Shown here piece after piece: positions 1 to 8,651 of a stretch of 64,000 nt of DNA. The stretch lies in NCBI GenBank assembly GCA_029946065.1, contig JAQSDU010000014.1, forward strand, positions 179,160 to 243,159, in the 5' to 3' direction. The notes beneath the pieces were generated by a model. The model did not search any database. It was not told where the DNA came from and saw only the letters and a list, made by a program, of their open reading frames with translations. The first letter of the stretch is position 1, and each line of letters opens with the position of its first letter. A program made the position numbers and the translations under genes. This DNA is from Flavobacterium sp. GTDB lineage: Bacteria; Bacteroidota; Bacteroidia; Flavobacteriales; Flavobacteriaceae.

Positions 1-472
1 CAAAACTCGTCACATCGGCATCGGTCTGTTTAAAAATCGCATGCTCTTTGCTTGCCAAAGTCATATCACAAACCACATGAAGACTATGTCCGCCACCAAC
101 TGCCCAACCGGGAACTACGGCAATGACGACTTTTGGCATGAATCGTATTAGCCTTTGCACTTCGAGTATATTCAAACGGTGTTGTCCGTCGTCGCCAACA
201 TAACCTTGATGACCACGTGCATTTTGGTCGCCACCACTGCAAAAAGAATATACGCCGTCTTTGGTTGATGGCCCTTCAGCAGACAATAAAACTACACCGA
301 TTGAAGTATCTTCTTGTGCATCGTAAAACGCTTGATACAATTCGCTTGTTGTTTTTGGACGAAAGGCATTTCGGACATTCGGTCGATTAAACGCAATTCG
401 TGCTACGCCGTCACATTTCTTATAGGTGATATCTTCAAAATCTTTTGCGGTTTTCCAATTTATGTTTGGCAT
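1..472 (-). CDS. menB: 1,4-dihydroxy-2-naphthoyl-CoA synthase (MenB), N-terminal part, cut by window edge
   Basis: The reverse strand reads from an ATG at 472 to the window edge without a stop, giving about 157 residues that begin MPNINWKTAKDFEDI. The text VARIAFNRPNVRNAFRPKT and the later YSFCSGGDQ and GWAVGGGHSLH segments are those of the crotonase-fold enzyme MenB, which closes the naphthoquinone ring from o-succinylbenzoyl-CoA in menaquinone synthesis in the cytoplasm. Here menD lies 9 kb away on the same strand, so the pathway is split. The gene is divergent from the peptidase at 543, and the 70-bp gap must hold both promoters. The C-terminal part lies outside the window. Confidence 0.93.
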   Translation of the reverse strand, partial: MPNINWKTAKDFEDITYKKCDGVARIAFNRPNVRNAFRPKTTSELYQAFYDAQEDTSIGVVLLSAEGPSTKDGVYSFCSGGDQNARGHQGYVGDDGQHRLNILEVQRLIRFMPKVVIAVVPGWAVGGGHSLHVVCDMTLASKEHAIFKQTDADVTSF

Positions 473-542
473 AATTATACTAATTTAGCGTAAAAATAAA
501 CCATTTTTTATATTCTGTAAACAAAACAAAACGTAAATAAAA

Positions 543-1655
543 ATGAAAAAAGCATTTTTAAGCATGACATTCCTCGCGATAGCGTTTTCGGGCTATTCGC
601 AAAAGTATGAATTCCAAACCGTTAAAGATATTCAGGCTAATCCTGTCATCTGTCAAGACCAAACCGGTACTTGTTGGAGTTTCTCTACAACCTCTTTTCT
701 AGAAGCGGAAATCATCCGCCTGACGGGAAAACCAGTCGATCTTTCTGAAATGTATAATGTAAGACAGACTTACACCAAAAAAGCGTGGAATTATGTCATG
801 CGCCAAGGACACGCGCAGTTTGGAGAAGGCGGATTGGCCCACGATGTCATTAACAGCGCTGCGGAATTTGGACTTGTACCACAAAGTGCTTTTTCAGGTT
901 ATGTTGGAACTGCTACAAAATACAACCATGCAAAACTGGCTGAGGATTTAGAGAAAACGCTGAAAACATATGCATCGGCGAAGAAACTAGACTCGAAATG
1001 GAAAGACGATGTGAAAGCTGAATTAGATGCTAATATTGGACAAGCAGTAACAGAATTTGACTACAACGGCAAAAAATACACGCCGAAAAGCTTTCTGGAA
1101 ATGACAAAATTGAACCTGAAAGATTATGTGACGATTACTTCTTATATCAACGAGCCTTATTATAAAACGTTTATTTTAGATATTCCGGACAATTTTTCGA
1201 ATGGTAGTTTTTACAATCTGCCTTTGGATGAATATGTAAAAAATATTGACAATGCGTTGGACAATGGTTACACTGTAGCTTTAGATACCGATGTAAGCGA
1301 AGCGACTTTTTCAGGAAAATATGGTGTTGCCGTAATTCCTGATAACGATGCCGATGCGAAAGCAATCCTGACAGAAATCAAAAAAGAGAAAGCCATTACG
1401 CCGGATTACCGTCAGGCAGAATTTGAAAATTTCGACACTACCGATGACCACTTGATGCACATTGTTGGAAAAGTAAAAGACCAAAATGGCAACATTTATT
1501 ACAAAGTAAAAAATTCTTGGGGTAGCGACTCCAAAACAATCGCCAACGGTGGTTACGTGTATATGAGCGTACCTTATTTGAGGCTGAAATCTATTTCAGT
1601 TTTGGTACACAAAGACGGATTGATTAAGAAAACCAAAAAAGAATTGGGTATTTAA
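543..1655 (+). CDS. Secreted C1-family (papain/bleomycin hydrolase-like) cysteine peptidase
   Basis: The 370-residue product starts with a signal peptide (about residues 1-19, ending GYSQ). The papain-clan active site is visible: QDQTGTCWSF with Cys44 preceded by the oxyanion Gln, the catalytic His306 in LMHIVGKV, and Asn324 in KNSWG. The wide spacing between Cys and His, with an inserted helical region, fits the aminopeptidase C / bleomycin hydrolase branch (C1B). Unlike cytoplasmic PepC it carries an export signal, so it probably acts in the periplasm or outside the cell on peptides. Its stop codon overlaps the start of the next gene by one base, which suggests co-transcription. Substrate is unknown. 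Confidence 0.88.
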   Translation: MKKAFLSMTFLAIAFSGYSQKYEFQTVKDIQANPVICQDQTGTCWSFSTTSFLEAEIIRLTGKPVDLSEMYNVRQTYTKKAWNYVMRQGHAQFGEGGLAHDVINSAAEFGLVPQSAFSGYVGTATKYNHAKLAEDLEKTLKTYASAKKLDSKWKDDVKAELDANIGQAVTEFDYNGKKYTPKSFLEMTKLNLKDYVTITSYINEPYYKTFILDIPDNFSNGSFYNLPLDEYVKNIDNALDNGYTVALDTDVSEATFSGKYGVAVIPDNDADAKAILTEIKKEKAITPDYRQAEFENFDTTDDHLMHIVGKVKDQNGNIYYKVKNSWGSDSKTIANGGYVYMSVPYLRLKSISVLVHKDGLIKKTKKELGI

Positions 1656-2086
1656 TGCATGTATTTCCTTCTTCAAAAAGCAGGTTCACAACAATTTTAC
1701 TATGGGCATTGGCGCTTTTATTGCCAATGCCTTTGGTTTTTACAGTAGGTGAAGCCGATTTACAAACAGAAATTTTCGTAGGCTTCATTTTTTTTGGATT
1801 TTCCGGTTTAATTCTTTGGATGCTTTATGGTACAAATTATCGAATAATTGATAACCTGCTGTACTTTTCCAACGGTCCTATAAAAGGAAAAATAAAAATC
1901 ACCTCTATAAAAAGGGTTGAGTATGACAAAAAAATCATAAAAACCTCATTTTACAGGCCAGCTTTAGACAGTGACGGACTCACTATTTACTACGACAAAT
2001 ACGAAGATATTTTTGTTTCACCACAAGACAAAGAAGGATTTATAGCGGCTTTAAAGACAGTCAATCCCGAAATTGAAGTAAAATAA
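1655..2086 (+). CDS. Membrane-anchored protein with bacterial PH-like domain
   Basis: The 143-residue protein has two hydrophobic segments close to the N-terminus (about residues 13-32 and 41-60), then a short soluble domain containing YRIIDNLLYFSNGPIKGKI and KITSIKRVEY. That pattern matches the small Bacteroidota proteins annotated as PH domain-containing. The start codon overlaps the stop of the peptidase gene (TAATG), so the two are likely translated from one mRNA. Nothing shows a ligand or partner. The gene ends one base before the stop of the convergent dioxygenase gene, with no room for a terminator. Confidence 0.6.
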   Translation: MHVFPSSKSRFTTILLWALALLLPMPLVFTVGEADLQTEIFVGFIFFGFSGLILWMLYGTNYRIIDNLLYFSNGPIKGKIKITSIKRVEYDKKIIKTSFYRPALDSDGLTIYYDKYEDIFVSPQDKEGFIAALKTVNPEIEVK

Positions 2087-2087
2087 A

Positions 2088-2921
2088 TCAACCCCATTTC
2101 ACAGAAGTCATCGTGAGTGAACCTCCAACTGCTTTATCATTAAAAAAAGAAGTATCATCTTTTTCATCTCGCAAAGCCATCGCATACAACAACGGATAAT
2201 AATGATCTGGCGTCGGAATGGCGAGTTTGGCTGCTTTGCCCAATTTTCCGTAATCAATTAATGACTTGAAGTCGTTGTTTCCGATTTTTTCCTTGAAGAT
2301 GGCATTCATTTCAATAGCCCAATCAAATCCGTATTCAGGTTCCTGCAGTTTGTCCCAAGCGACCATTCGTAAATTGTGGACCATATTGCCACTACCTATA
2401 ATCAGCACGCCTCTTTTTCGTAAATCTTTTAATTGCTTTGCCAAATCATAATGGTATTGCGGTGGTTTTGAATAATCGATGCTGAGTTGCAAAACCGGAA
2501 TATCGGCGCTCGGGTACATGTGGCGCACAACTGTCCACGTGCCGTGATCCAATCCCCAATCATGGTCTAAATGCACATTTGTCGAATGGATCAAATCGGC
2601 AGTCGCTTTTGCCAGTTCCGGATTTCCGGGCGCCGGATATTGTATGTCGAAAAGTGCTTGCGGGAAACCACCAAAATCGTGAATGGTTTTCGGATTGGGC
2701 ATGGCTGTGATTCCTGTGCCTTGCGTCAACCAATGTGCCGAAATGACAAGAACAGCTTTTGGTTTTGGAATTTCGTTTCCGAATTTCGCCCAGGTTTTGG
2801 AAAATTCATTGTCTCCTATTCCATTCATAGGTGAACCATGTCCGATGAATAGTACTGGATGTTTTTCGTCTTCTTCCAAAAGCGATTTAGTCCAATTGTA
2901 AAATGGTTGTAACGCTGCCAT
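2088..2921 (-). CDS. ygiD: 4,5-DOPA dioxygenase extradiol-like protein (YgiD family)
   Basis: The 277-residue product belongs to the LigB superfamily of class III extradiol dioxygenases. Candidate metal ligands are His28 in FIGHGSPMNG, His63 in ISAHWLTQG, and a later His in the LIIGSGNMVHNLR segment, which is typical of the YgiD/DODA group. Family members cleave the catechol ring of DOPA using a bound metal ion, usually in the cytoplasm. The natural substrate in Flavobacterium is not known. The gene is convergent with the PH-like gene and is followed upstream by an A/T-rich stretch with repeats of TAAGATTTT. Length matches the family. Confidence 0.85.
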   Translation of the reverse strand: MAALQPFYNWTKSLLEEDEKHPVLFIGHGSPMNGIGDNEFSKTWAKFGNEIPKPKAVLVISAHWLTQGTGITAMPNPKTIHDFGGFPQALFDIQYPAPGNPELAKATADLIHSTNVHLDHDWGLDHGTWTVVRHMYPSADIPVLQLSIDYSKPPQYHYDLAKQLKDLRKRGVLIIGSGNMVHNLRMVAWDKLQEPEYGFDWAIEMNAIFKEKIGNNDFKSLIDYGKLGKAAKLAIPTPDHYYPLLYAMALRDEKDDTSFFNDKAVGGSLTMTSVKWG

Positions 2922-2929
2922 TTGTAATA

Positions 2930-3055
2930 TTTTGAGATTTTAAGACTTTAAGAATGTAAGATTTTGAAATTGTAAGATTAAAATTCTGATATTAAAATTG
3001 AAAGTAGTGATTACCCAGGATCTTATAGTTTTCCGAACTTCCCGTCTTACGGTCT
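2930..3055. repeat. A/T-rich intergenic short-period repeat
   Basis: This stretch between two minus-strand genes contains several imperfect repeats of TAAGATTTT and of AAAATT, followed by TTACCCAGGATCTTATAG. It holds no reading frame. It is one of several slippage-like intergenic stretches in this window. Confidence 0.5.
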
Positions 3056-3060
3056 AACTT

Positions 3061-3897
3061 CTACACCAAATGAATCCCATCCTCCTTAATTTCAATAAGC
3101 TTGTCTTTATATAAAGCACCAATCGCTTTTTTGAAAGTCTTCTTGCTCATTTGAAGTACGGTTTTGATATCTTCAGGATGAGAATTATCGTTCAAGCGAA
3201 GAAAACCGCGGCTGGCACGCAATTCATTGAGAATTTTTTCAGCGTTAGGTTCAATATTTTCATAACCCAATTTCTGTAGTGAAACATCAATTTTATGGTC
3301 AGGACGGATATTTTTGATATAACCGCGAAGCCTGTCACCGGTGCGAATGGCATCATCATATACTTCATCCTTATATAAAAGGCCTTTGTGCTTTTCGTTA
3401 ATAATGACATTGATGCCCATTTCTGTGATGTGCGAAACGATCAAGTCAACTTCCTCGCCTCTTTCGATTGCCAATTCATCATTATTTAGAAATTGATTGG
3501 TTTTGCTTGACGCTACAAGGCGATTGGTTTTGTCATCCATATACAAATAAACAAGATAACGTTTCCCTTTTTCCATCGGGCGTGCTTGCTCTTTGAACGG
3601 AACTAAAATATCTTTTTCCATCCCCCAATCCATGAAAGCACCAACCTGATTGACATAATTGACACGCAAAAGCGCAAATTCATTCAATAAAATATAAGGC
3701 TCCAAAGTTGTCGCAACAGGGCGTTCTTCATGATCCAAATAAACAAAAACCGTCAGTTCATCGCCGATTTCGAATTGTTGTGGTACATATTTGTTGGGCA
3801 AAAGAATATCTTCTGCTTCATTTCCGTTACCTAAAAACAAGCCGACTTTGGTATCGCGCAATATAGTTAAGGTATTGTATTTTCCTATCTCGATCAT
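3061..3897 (-). CDS. cvfB: CvfB-like S1 RNA-binding protein
   Basis: The product has tandem S1-like beta-barrel segments (for example VGLFLGNGNEAEDILLPNKY, then the central MGINVIINEKHKGLLYKDEV) and a C-terminal winged-helix with HPEDIKTVLQMSKKTFKKAI. This is the YitL/CvfB architecture, a cytoplasmic RNA-binding protein linked in Staphylococcus to virulence gene control. I prefer the ATG at 3897 (MIEIGKYNTLTILRD) because homologues start there; an in-frame upstream ATG at 3921 would add eight residues. It appears to be a single-gene unit. The biological role in Bacteroidota is not established. Confidence 0.85.
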   Translation of the reverse strand: MIEIGKYNTLTILRDTKVGLFLGNGNEAEDILLPNKYVPQQFEIGDELTVFVYLDHEERPVATTLEPYILLNEFALLRVNYVNQVGAFMDWGMEKDILVPFKEQARPMEKGKRYLVYLYMDDKTNRLVASSKTNQFLNNDELAIERGEEVDLIVSHITEMGINVIINEKHKGLLYKDEVYDDAIRTGDRLRGYIKNIRPDHKIDVSLQKLGYENIEPNAEKILNELRASRGFLRLNDNSHPEDIKTVLQMSKKTFKKAIGALYKDKLIEIKEDGIHLV

Positions 3898-3921
3898 TTT
3901 GGGGAAATTTATTTGAAGCAA

Positions 3922-4392
3922 AGGTACAAAGAGCGTTTGAATGTTTGACTATTGATTACTTTGATTCTCTCGATGAAAGCGCTGGGATGATCGTCGCATC
4001 GCCCTTTGCAAAAGAATAAATATAAAAATAGCCGCTGATGCACAGATTTTTTTACATGGATAACTGAATTTGTATATTTCACCGCACCTAAATCTTTGAA
4101 AATCCTAACAAAACGTTTAATTTATAATCAATTTACCTTCAAAATATTGAAACAGTAAGTTCGCCGCAGTCAATTAGTGGTAAAAAATAGCTTATCTGCT
4201 TCTCCTGTAGGAAAATGATTAACATTTGAATAAAATTTAAATCTCGACTAAAAAAGCATTCTATTTTTCAAATAAAAATGTTAGATTTGGATGGAATACC
4301 GATAAATAATTGTTATTTTATATAACAATTTATTTCGCTCTGAAACTGTGATTTTTCGGAAGGCAACAACAGAGAACCATTAATTTGGTTAA
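3922..4392. other. Intergenic stretch, 470 bp, divergent promoters
   Basis: No credible reading frame is present. The stretch separates the divergent cvfB-like and AraC-type genes and must hold both promoters. The only structured element I see is the inverted repeat at 4308-4330. Confidence 0.5.
4308..4330. promoter_or_regulatory. 9-bp perfect inverted repeat upstream of AraC-type regulator
   Basis: AATTGTTAT and ATAACAATT are separated by five bases, 62 bp ahead of the regulator start. Perfect dyad symmetry next to a regulator gene suggests an operator, possibly autoregulatory. It lacks a T-run that would make it a terminator. The A/T content raises the chance of coincidence. Confidence 0.35.
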
Positions 4393-4971
4393 ATGAAATT
4401 TAAAACAGATATGAAGCTTCAAATTAAATACGACATCAACCTTGCTTGTAAAATGATTTTGCAGGAACACTTGGATAAATTCGGGATTCCCTTTGAAATC
4501 ACAGGTCTTGGCGATGTTGAAATTAAAGGTGCTATTTCGCCTGAACAATACAAAGAGCTCGAAGTTTCCCTGAAAAGATACGGAATTGAAATCCTTGATA
4601 ATCCTAAGAATGCTTTCATACAAAAGATCAAGGACGTTATTGTCGAAATGGTTCATCTGGACGACAAATCGCAAACCAGCAAAGTATCTGTATATCTTGC
4701 CGAAAGGTTGAACCACAGTTATGGTTATTTGTCGAGCCTTTTTTCCGAAATCACGCATACGTCAATTGAGAATTTTATCATTCTTCAAAAGATAGAGCGC
4801 GCCAAACAGATGATTATTGAGGACAAATTAACGCTAACAGAAATGGCGTGGCAGCTCAATTATAGTAGTGTTGCGCATTTATCGAATCAGTTTAAAAAAA
4901 CAACTGGACTTACGCCTACAACCTTCCAGCGCATTATCAAAAAAAGAAAAAATCTTGATACAGCCCTGTAA
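4393..4971 (+). CDS. AraC-family transcriptional regulator, short form
   Basis: The 192-residue protein ends in an AraC-type double helix-turn-helix: VSVYLAERLNHSYGYLSSLF and LTEMAWQLNYSSVAHLSNQF, followed by KKTTGLTPTTFQRI. The N-terminal 80 residues are not a cupin; they form a small alpha/beta segment common in short AraC proteins of Flavobacterium. A second in-frame ATG at 4411 could be the true start. The response regulator and the histidine kinase follow at once on the same strand with gaps of 30 and 19 bp, so the three genes probably form one signalling operon in which this protein could supply the DNA-binding output that the response regulator lacks. Confidence 0.88.
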   Translation: MKFKTDMKLQIKYDINLACKMILQEHLDKFGIPFEITGLGDVEIKGAISPEQYKELEVSLKRYGIEILDNPKNAFIQKIKDVIVEMVHLDDKSQTSKVSVYLAERLNHSYGYLSSLFSEITHTSIENFIILQKIERAKQMIIEDKLTLTEMAWQLNYSSVAHLSNQFKKTTGLTPTTFQRIIKKRKNLDTAL

Positions 4972-5001
4972 TTCCCCAAATTCTCACTAACAAATAAACT
5001 T

Positions 5002-5448
5002 ATGAACCACGATGCCTTACACATTCTTCTTGCTGATGATGACGAAGACGACCGCCTTTTCTTTAAAGATGCGATAGAAGAACTTAAAGTCAAAACCTTT
5101 GTAACAACGCTAAACGACGGCGTTCAGTTGATGGATTATCTGAACAGACCCGACTTACAGTTGCCTAACGTGGTATTCCTCGATTTGAATATGCCAAGAA
5201 AAGATGGTATGCAATGTTTAAAGGAGATCAGGCAAGACGCAAGATTAAAAAATCTTTCTGTGGCTATTTATTCTACCTCATCTTCAGAAGAAGACATTGA
5301 AGAAACTTTCGTGAGAGGTGCCAATATTTACATCAAAAAACCAAATGATTTTGGCGCGCTAAAAAAAATCCTCTCAGAAGTAATAAGTCTCAACTGGCAG
5401 TATCATACTTCAGGTCTCAATAAAGAAAATTTCCTTTTAAGCTTGTAA
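5002..5448 (+). CDS. Single-domain response regulator (CheY-like)
   Basis: The 148-residue protein is one receiver domain with no output domain. The acidic pocket is ADDDEDD near residues 11-17, the phosphoacceptor is Asp61 in VVFLDLNMPRKDGM, a Ser/Thr stretch (STSSS) follows, and a conserved Lys lies in IYIKKPNDF. Receivers of this type relay phosphate or bind a partner. The kinase gene begins 19 bp downstream and the AraC-type regulator ends 30 bp upstream, so it likely works between them. The C-terminal 25 residues extend past the receiver fold. Confidence 0.92.
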   Translation: MNHDALHILLADDDEDDRLFFKDAIEELKVKTFVTTLNDGVQLMDYLNRPDLQLPNVVFLDLNMPRKDGMQCLKEIRQDARLKNLSVAIYSTSSSEEDIEETFVRGANIYIKKPNDFGALKKILSEVISLNWQYHTSGLNKENFLLSL

Positions 5449-5467
5449 AAAAAACCAGCGTTACCAG

Positions 5468-7255
5468 ATGACTATTCGAAATTCAAAATTTTCGTCGCTA
5501 TTTTTATCAATAACGTTGGTCATTGCTATTTTTACACTTTTTTTTCTAGTTAGTAATTCGTTTCAGCAGATCCAGACGCTCAACGAGTCGGAAAAACTGG
5601 TGCAACATTCCCAAAAAATCCATCTTGAACTAGAACAACTTATTTCTTACGTCAAAGATGCTGAAACAGGCCAGCGTGGCTATATTTTAACCCACGACAC
5701 CGTTTTTTTAAAACCCTATTCTGGTGCTTACGAAAAAGTAAAGCTTTCATTAAAAACGTTACAAAAACTGACTTCCGATAACTTACAGCAGCAAAAAAAT
5801 ATTGTATTTGTAAATAGACTTATTGACGAAGAATTTTTAATGCTTGATACCACTTTAAAACAAAACAGCTTTAACATTAAGACTTCTAGTTCACTCAGAA
5901 CGCAGCTTGTTAAAAGCAAGAACATTATGGAGATTCTTAGGGCGCGCGTCAATAAGATGATTACAATAGAAACGCAATTGCTCAAAAAACGAGAAGAAGG
6001 ACATCGCAACCAAATTAATTTTTCGCCGATTTCATTTTTATTAACGGCTGTCTTTTCGCTTTTGGTTTTTATTGGTGCGTTTTATAAAATCAATAAAGAT
6101 GTAAAAAGCCTCAAACTCAAAAACAACCAACTGCTTATCAATAAAGAAATTTTTGAGCATTCCGAACAAATTGCCGAAATCAGTAACTGGTGCTGGAATA
6201 TTGAAGCCAATCACATCACCTACTCCAACAACCAATACCGACTTTTGGGCTATGAGCCGCACGAATTTGAACCTACAATCGAGAAATTCCTCGAATTTGT
6301 GCACCCCGATGACCGTCATATAGTTCAAGAAGGTGGAAAAAAAGTACTTACCGAAAATACTGGCTCTATTGCCTATTTCCGTGTAATCCGCAAAGATGGC
6401 GAATTGCGCTATTTTAAATCGATTGGGAAAATGATTGTCGATAATTTTGACAAAAGAATTCTCATCGGCGTCAATGCAGACATTACAGAACAATTCCTGA
6501 AAGACAAAATTCTTGAAGAAAAACTGTTTGACTTAGAGCGTTCTAACAAAGAACTTTCGGCATTTAATCACGTTGCAAGCCATGATTTACAAGAGCCTTT
6601 AAGAAAAGTACAAACTTTAATCTCGATCATAAAGGAAAAAGACTACGATTCGTTGTCTGAGAAAACAAAAGAATATTTTACAAGAATTCAAGTGGCAGCC
6701 AACCGGATGCAAAAACTTATTGACGATTTACTGCTTTTTTCAAGAGCTAACAAAGCCGACAAGATTTTTGAAATGTCTGATTTAAACGAAATACTCGAAA
6801 ATTCAAAACTTGATCTTGCCGAAATCATCGAATCAAAAAAAGCGACCATCCAATGTTTACTTTTGCCTACGATAAATGTAATCCCTTTCCAAATTCAACA
6901 GCTCTTCATCAACATGATTGGAAACTCGCTAAAATATTCTCAAACCAATATACCACCAGAAATCAACATTAGTTCAGAGATTATACAAGGTAAAAATCTT
7001 CCAAAATCATGGAAATTAGGTGCCGATAAAAAATTCTATAAAATTACAATCAAAGACAACGGTATCGGTTTTGAGCAGCAATACGCGAAAACTATTTTTA
7101 CACTTTTTCAGCGCTTGCATGACAATAACGAATATTCCGGAACAGGTATAGGACTTGCCATTTGCAAAAAAATTGTCGAAAACCACAAAGGTTTTATCAC
7201 CGCCGAAGGCAAACCAAATTTGGGTTGTGCGTTTACGGTTTATCTTCCTGCTTAA
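5468..7255 (+). CDS. Membrane sensor histidine kinase (CHASE3-PAS-HisKA-HATPase)
   Basis: The 595-residue protein has a transmembrane helix at about 10-30, a CHASE3-type helical sensor with the ETGQRGYILT motif at 66-75, a second transmembrane helix near 187-206, and a PAS domain at about 230-342 (WCWNIEANHITYSNN ... DITEQ). The dimerisation domain carries His372 in NHVASHDLQEPLRK. The ATPase domain shows the N box NMIGNSLKYSQ, the G1 box DNGIGF and GTGIGLAICKKI. HLQEPLRK-type H boxes are common in phytochrome-like and CHASE3 kinases. It lies 19 bp after the response regulator, its probable phosphate acceptor. The stimulus is unknown. Confidence 0.94.
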   Translation: MTIRNSKFSSLFLSITLVIAIFTLFFLVSNSFQQIQTLNESEKLVQHSQKIHLELEQLISYVKDAETGQRGYILTHDTVFLKPYSGAYEKVKLSLKTLQKLTSDNLQQQKNIVFVNRLIDEEFLMLDTTLKQNSFNIKTSSSLRTQLVKSKNIMEILRARVNKMITIETQLLKKREEGHRNQINFSPISFLLTAVFSLLVFIGAFYKINKDVKSLKLKNNQLLINKEIFEHSEQIAEISNWCWNIEANHITYSNNQYRLLGYEPHEFEPTIEKFLEFVHPDDRHIVQEGGKKVLTENTGSIAYFRVIRKDGELRYFKSIGKMIVDNFDKRILIGVNADITEQFLKDKILEEKLFDLERSNKELSAFNHVASHDLQEPLRKVQTLISIIKEKDYDSLSEKTKEYFTRIQVAANRMQKLIDDLLLFSRANKADKIFEMSDLNEILENSKLDLAEIIESKKATIQCLLLPTINVIPFQIQQLFINMIGNSLKYSQTNIPPEINISSEIIQGKNLPKSWKLGADKKFYKITIKDNGIGFEQQYAKTIFTLFQRLHDNNEYSGTGIGLAICKKIVENHKGFITAEGKPNLGCAFTVYLPA

Positions 7256-7436
7256 TTTTCTTTAAAGCCTGATTTGTATATTATTCACTTGAGAATAAAA
7301 ACAAACAACACGCCATTTATAACTGCCGGCATTTCCATTGCGAAATTTTATAATTTATTCTGATAGTATTGTAAGATGTAAAATTCCTTTTTGGCGGAAC
7401 TTTATATGACACAGTTCAATCAAAAAATTAGAAATA

Positions 7437-7787
7437 ATGGAAAATATAGAATTCGAAAAAGTACAGATGAAAACAATGGTTTCGTGTACCAATATGCTTA
7501 ATAAATTAGGATTTAAAACGCATTTCATGGCTGTTGCCGACGGACTAAAATCACTTACGACAGATTATGTTTACAAACCTGAAGATTTAAAAATCGTGAA
7601 TTTTTACCGCTTTGAAGGCGAAAGTAACCCAGACGATAGCGCCATTTTGTATGCGATTGAAACCGCAAACGGAGAACGCGGAACGCTGGCTGATGCTTAT
7701 GGTCGTGAAGCTGATGAGGATGTAGCCAATTTCATCCAACAAGTAGAAGACATTGAAAAAAAGACCGATAAGAATAAGTCGTTATGA
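7437..7787 (+). CDS. Small conserved protein of unknown function, paralogue of 40563-40874
   Basis: The 116-residue soluble protein carries the block YRFEGESNPDDSAILYAIETANGERGTLADAYG, written here in abbreviated form as YRFEGESNPDD, SAILYAI and GTLADAYG. The same three blocks occur in the protein at 40563, so the two are paralogues. Such proteins in Bacteroidota are, as far as I recall, often labelled phosphoribosylpyrophosphate synthetase in databases; at this length and without PRPP-binding motifs that label looks wrong. No signal peptide or membrane segment is seen. It precedes the small-protein cluster that begins at 7913 by 125 bp. Function unknown. Confidence 0.75.
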   Translation: MENIEFEKVQMKTMVSCTNMLNKLGFKTHFMAVADGLKSLTTDYVYKPEDLKIVNFYRFEGESNPDDSAILYAIETANGERGTLADAYGREADEDVANFIQQVEDIEKKTDKNKSL

Positions 7788-7912
7788 TTGGGAAAATTTC
7801 AAATAACAAATCCCAAATGCTAATCATGTAAAACATAAAGAAAGTTGTGTAAGGGTATTCTTTTAATTCAGCGCGAACTTTGTAATATCAAAATAAATAA
7901 ATATTGTAAGCA

Positions 7913-8065
7913 ATGAAAATCAGGATCAACCTCACGCCATTTTTGAAAATCAAAAGAAGACGTATTGCAACAACATCGACAATAGGTTCTGATACTGCGC
8001 TTCAAAACATTTATAACATTAATAAACACAAACTGAATCAGGATTTTAGATTGACTTCAAAATAA
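7913..8065 (+). CDS. Small basic protein, 50 residues
   Basis: An ATG at 7913 opens a 50-codon frame beginning MKIRINLTPFLKIKRRR and ending LNQDFRLTSK. It is highly basic near the N-terminus and shows no membrane segment. It lies just upstream of an lmo0937-type membrane peptide and a YtxH protein, in the same orientation, with a 39-bp gap to the former, which supports a real gene in the cluster. Similar short proteins at this position are plausible but I do not recognise a family. It could also be non-coding leader sequence. Confidence 0.4.
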   Translation: MKIRINLTPFLKIKRRRIATTSTIGSDTALQNIYNINKHKLNQDFRLTSK

Positions 8066-8104
8066 GCTGTCTACTATTCAATAACCTTTAAAAACTCAAA
8101 AATC

Positions 8105-8260
8105 ATGGGAAATCTACTTTACACCATCGCAGTAATTTTAGTTATCATCTGGGCCATCGGGTTCTTTGGCTACGCAGTTGGCGGTATCATCCACATTCTT
8201 CTTGTTATTGCTGTTATTGCAATTATACTGAGATTAATAAGAGGTGACCGCGTCATTTAA
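8105..8260 (+). CDS. lmo0937-family small membrane protein
   Basis: The 51-residue frame starts MGNLLYTIAVILVIIWAIGF and continues through FGYAVGGIIHILLVI to the end RLIRGDRVI. Two hydrophobic helices separated by a short Gly-rich turn are diagnostic of the lmo0937 family of tiny inner-membrane proteins, often found with YtxH and CsbD genes and induced by general stress in many bacteria. It lies in a run of small + strand genes from 7913 to 9412. Its molecular role is not known. Confidence 0.85.
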   Translation: MGNLLYTIAVILVIIWAIGFFGYAVGGIIHILLVIAVIAIILRLIRGDRVI

Positions 8261-8306
8261 AAATTAATTCGTAAATTTCTAAACTAAACATTTAAACTTG
8301 AACATC

Positions 8307-8603
8307 ATGAGCACAGGAAAAGTTTTATTAGGCGTATTGGCTGGCGTTGCAGTAGGCGCAGCACTTGGCATATTATTCGCCCCAGACAAAGGCACAGAAA
8401 CACGTAAAAAAATCGCAAAAAAAGGCGAAGATTATGCCGATGGCCTTAAAGACAAATTCAATGAGTTTATCGAATCTGTAAACGAAAATTTCAATAATGT
8501 AAAAGACCAAGCAGAAAACCTAGCCGATGCTGGAAATGCAAGATTACAAGAAGCCAATCGCAATGTCAAAGGCATTATCAGCGAGGTTGAGGCAAAATTA
8601 TAA
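8307..8603 (+). CDS. YtxH domain-containing protein
   Basis: The ATG at 8307 gives MSTGKVLLGVLAGVAVGAAL, one glycine-rich transmembrane helix, then GILFAPDKGTETRKKI, the conserved YtxH motif. A charged, probably helical tail of about 60 residues follows. An in-frame TTG nine bases upstream is less likely as the start. YtxH proteins are envelope-associated stress proteins of unknown mechanism. The gene is placed between the lmo0937-type peptide and the holin-like gene, in the usual Bacteroidota order, which suggests one stress-responsive transcript. Confidence 0.88.
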   Translation: MSTGKVLLGVLAGVAVGAALGILFAPDKGTETRKKIAKKGEDYADGLKDKFNEFIESVNENFNNVKDQAENLADAGNARLQEANRNVKGIISEVEAKL

Positions 8604-8651
8604 ATCACGCTTAATCAGCAAAAAATATAATAACGGGTAATTATTATAATT

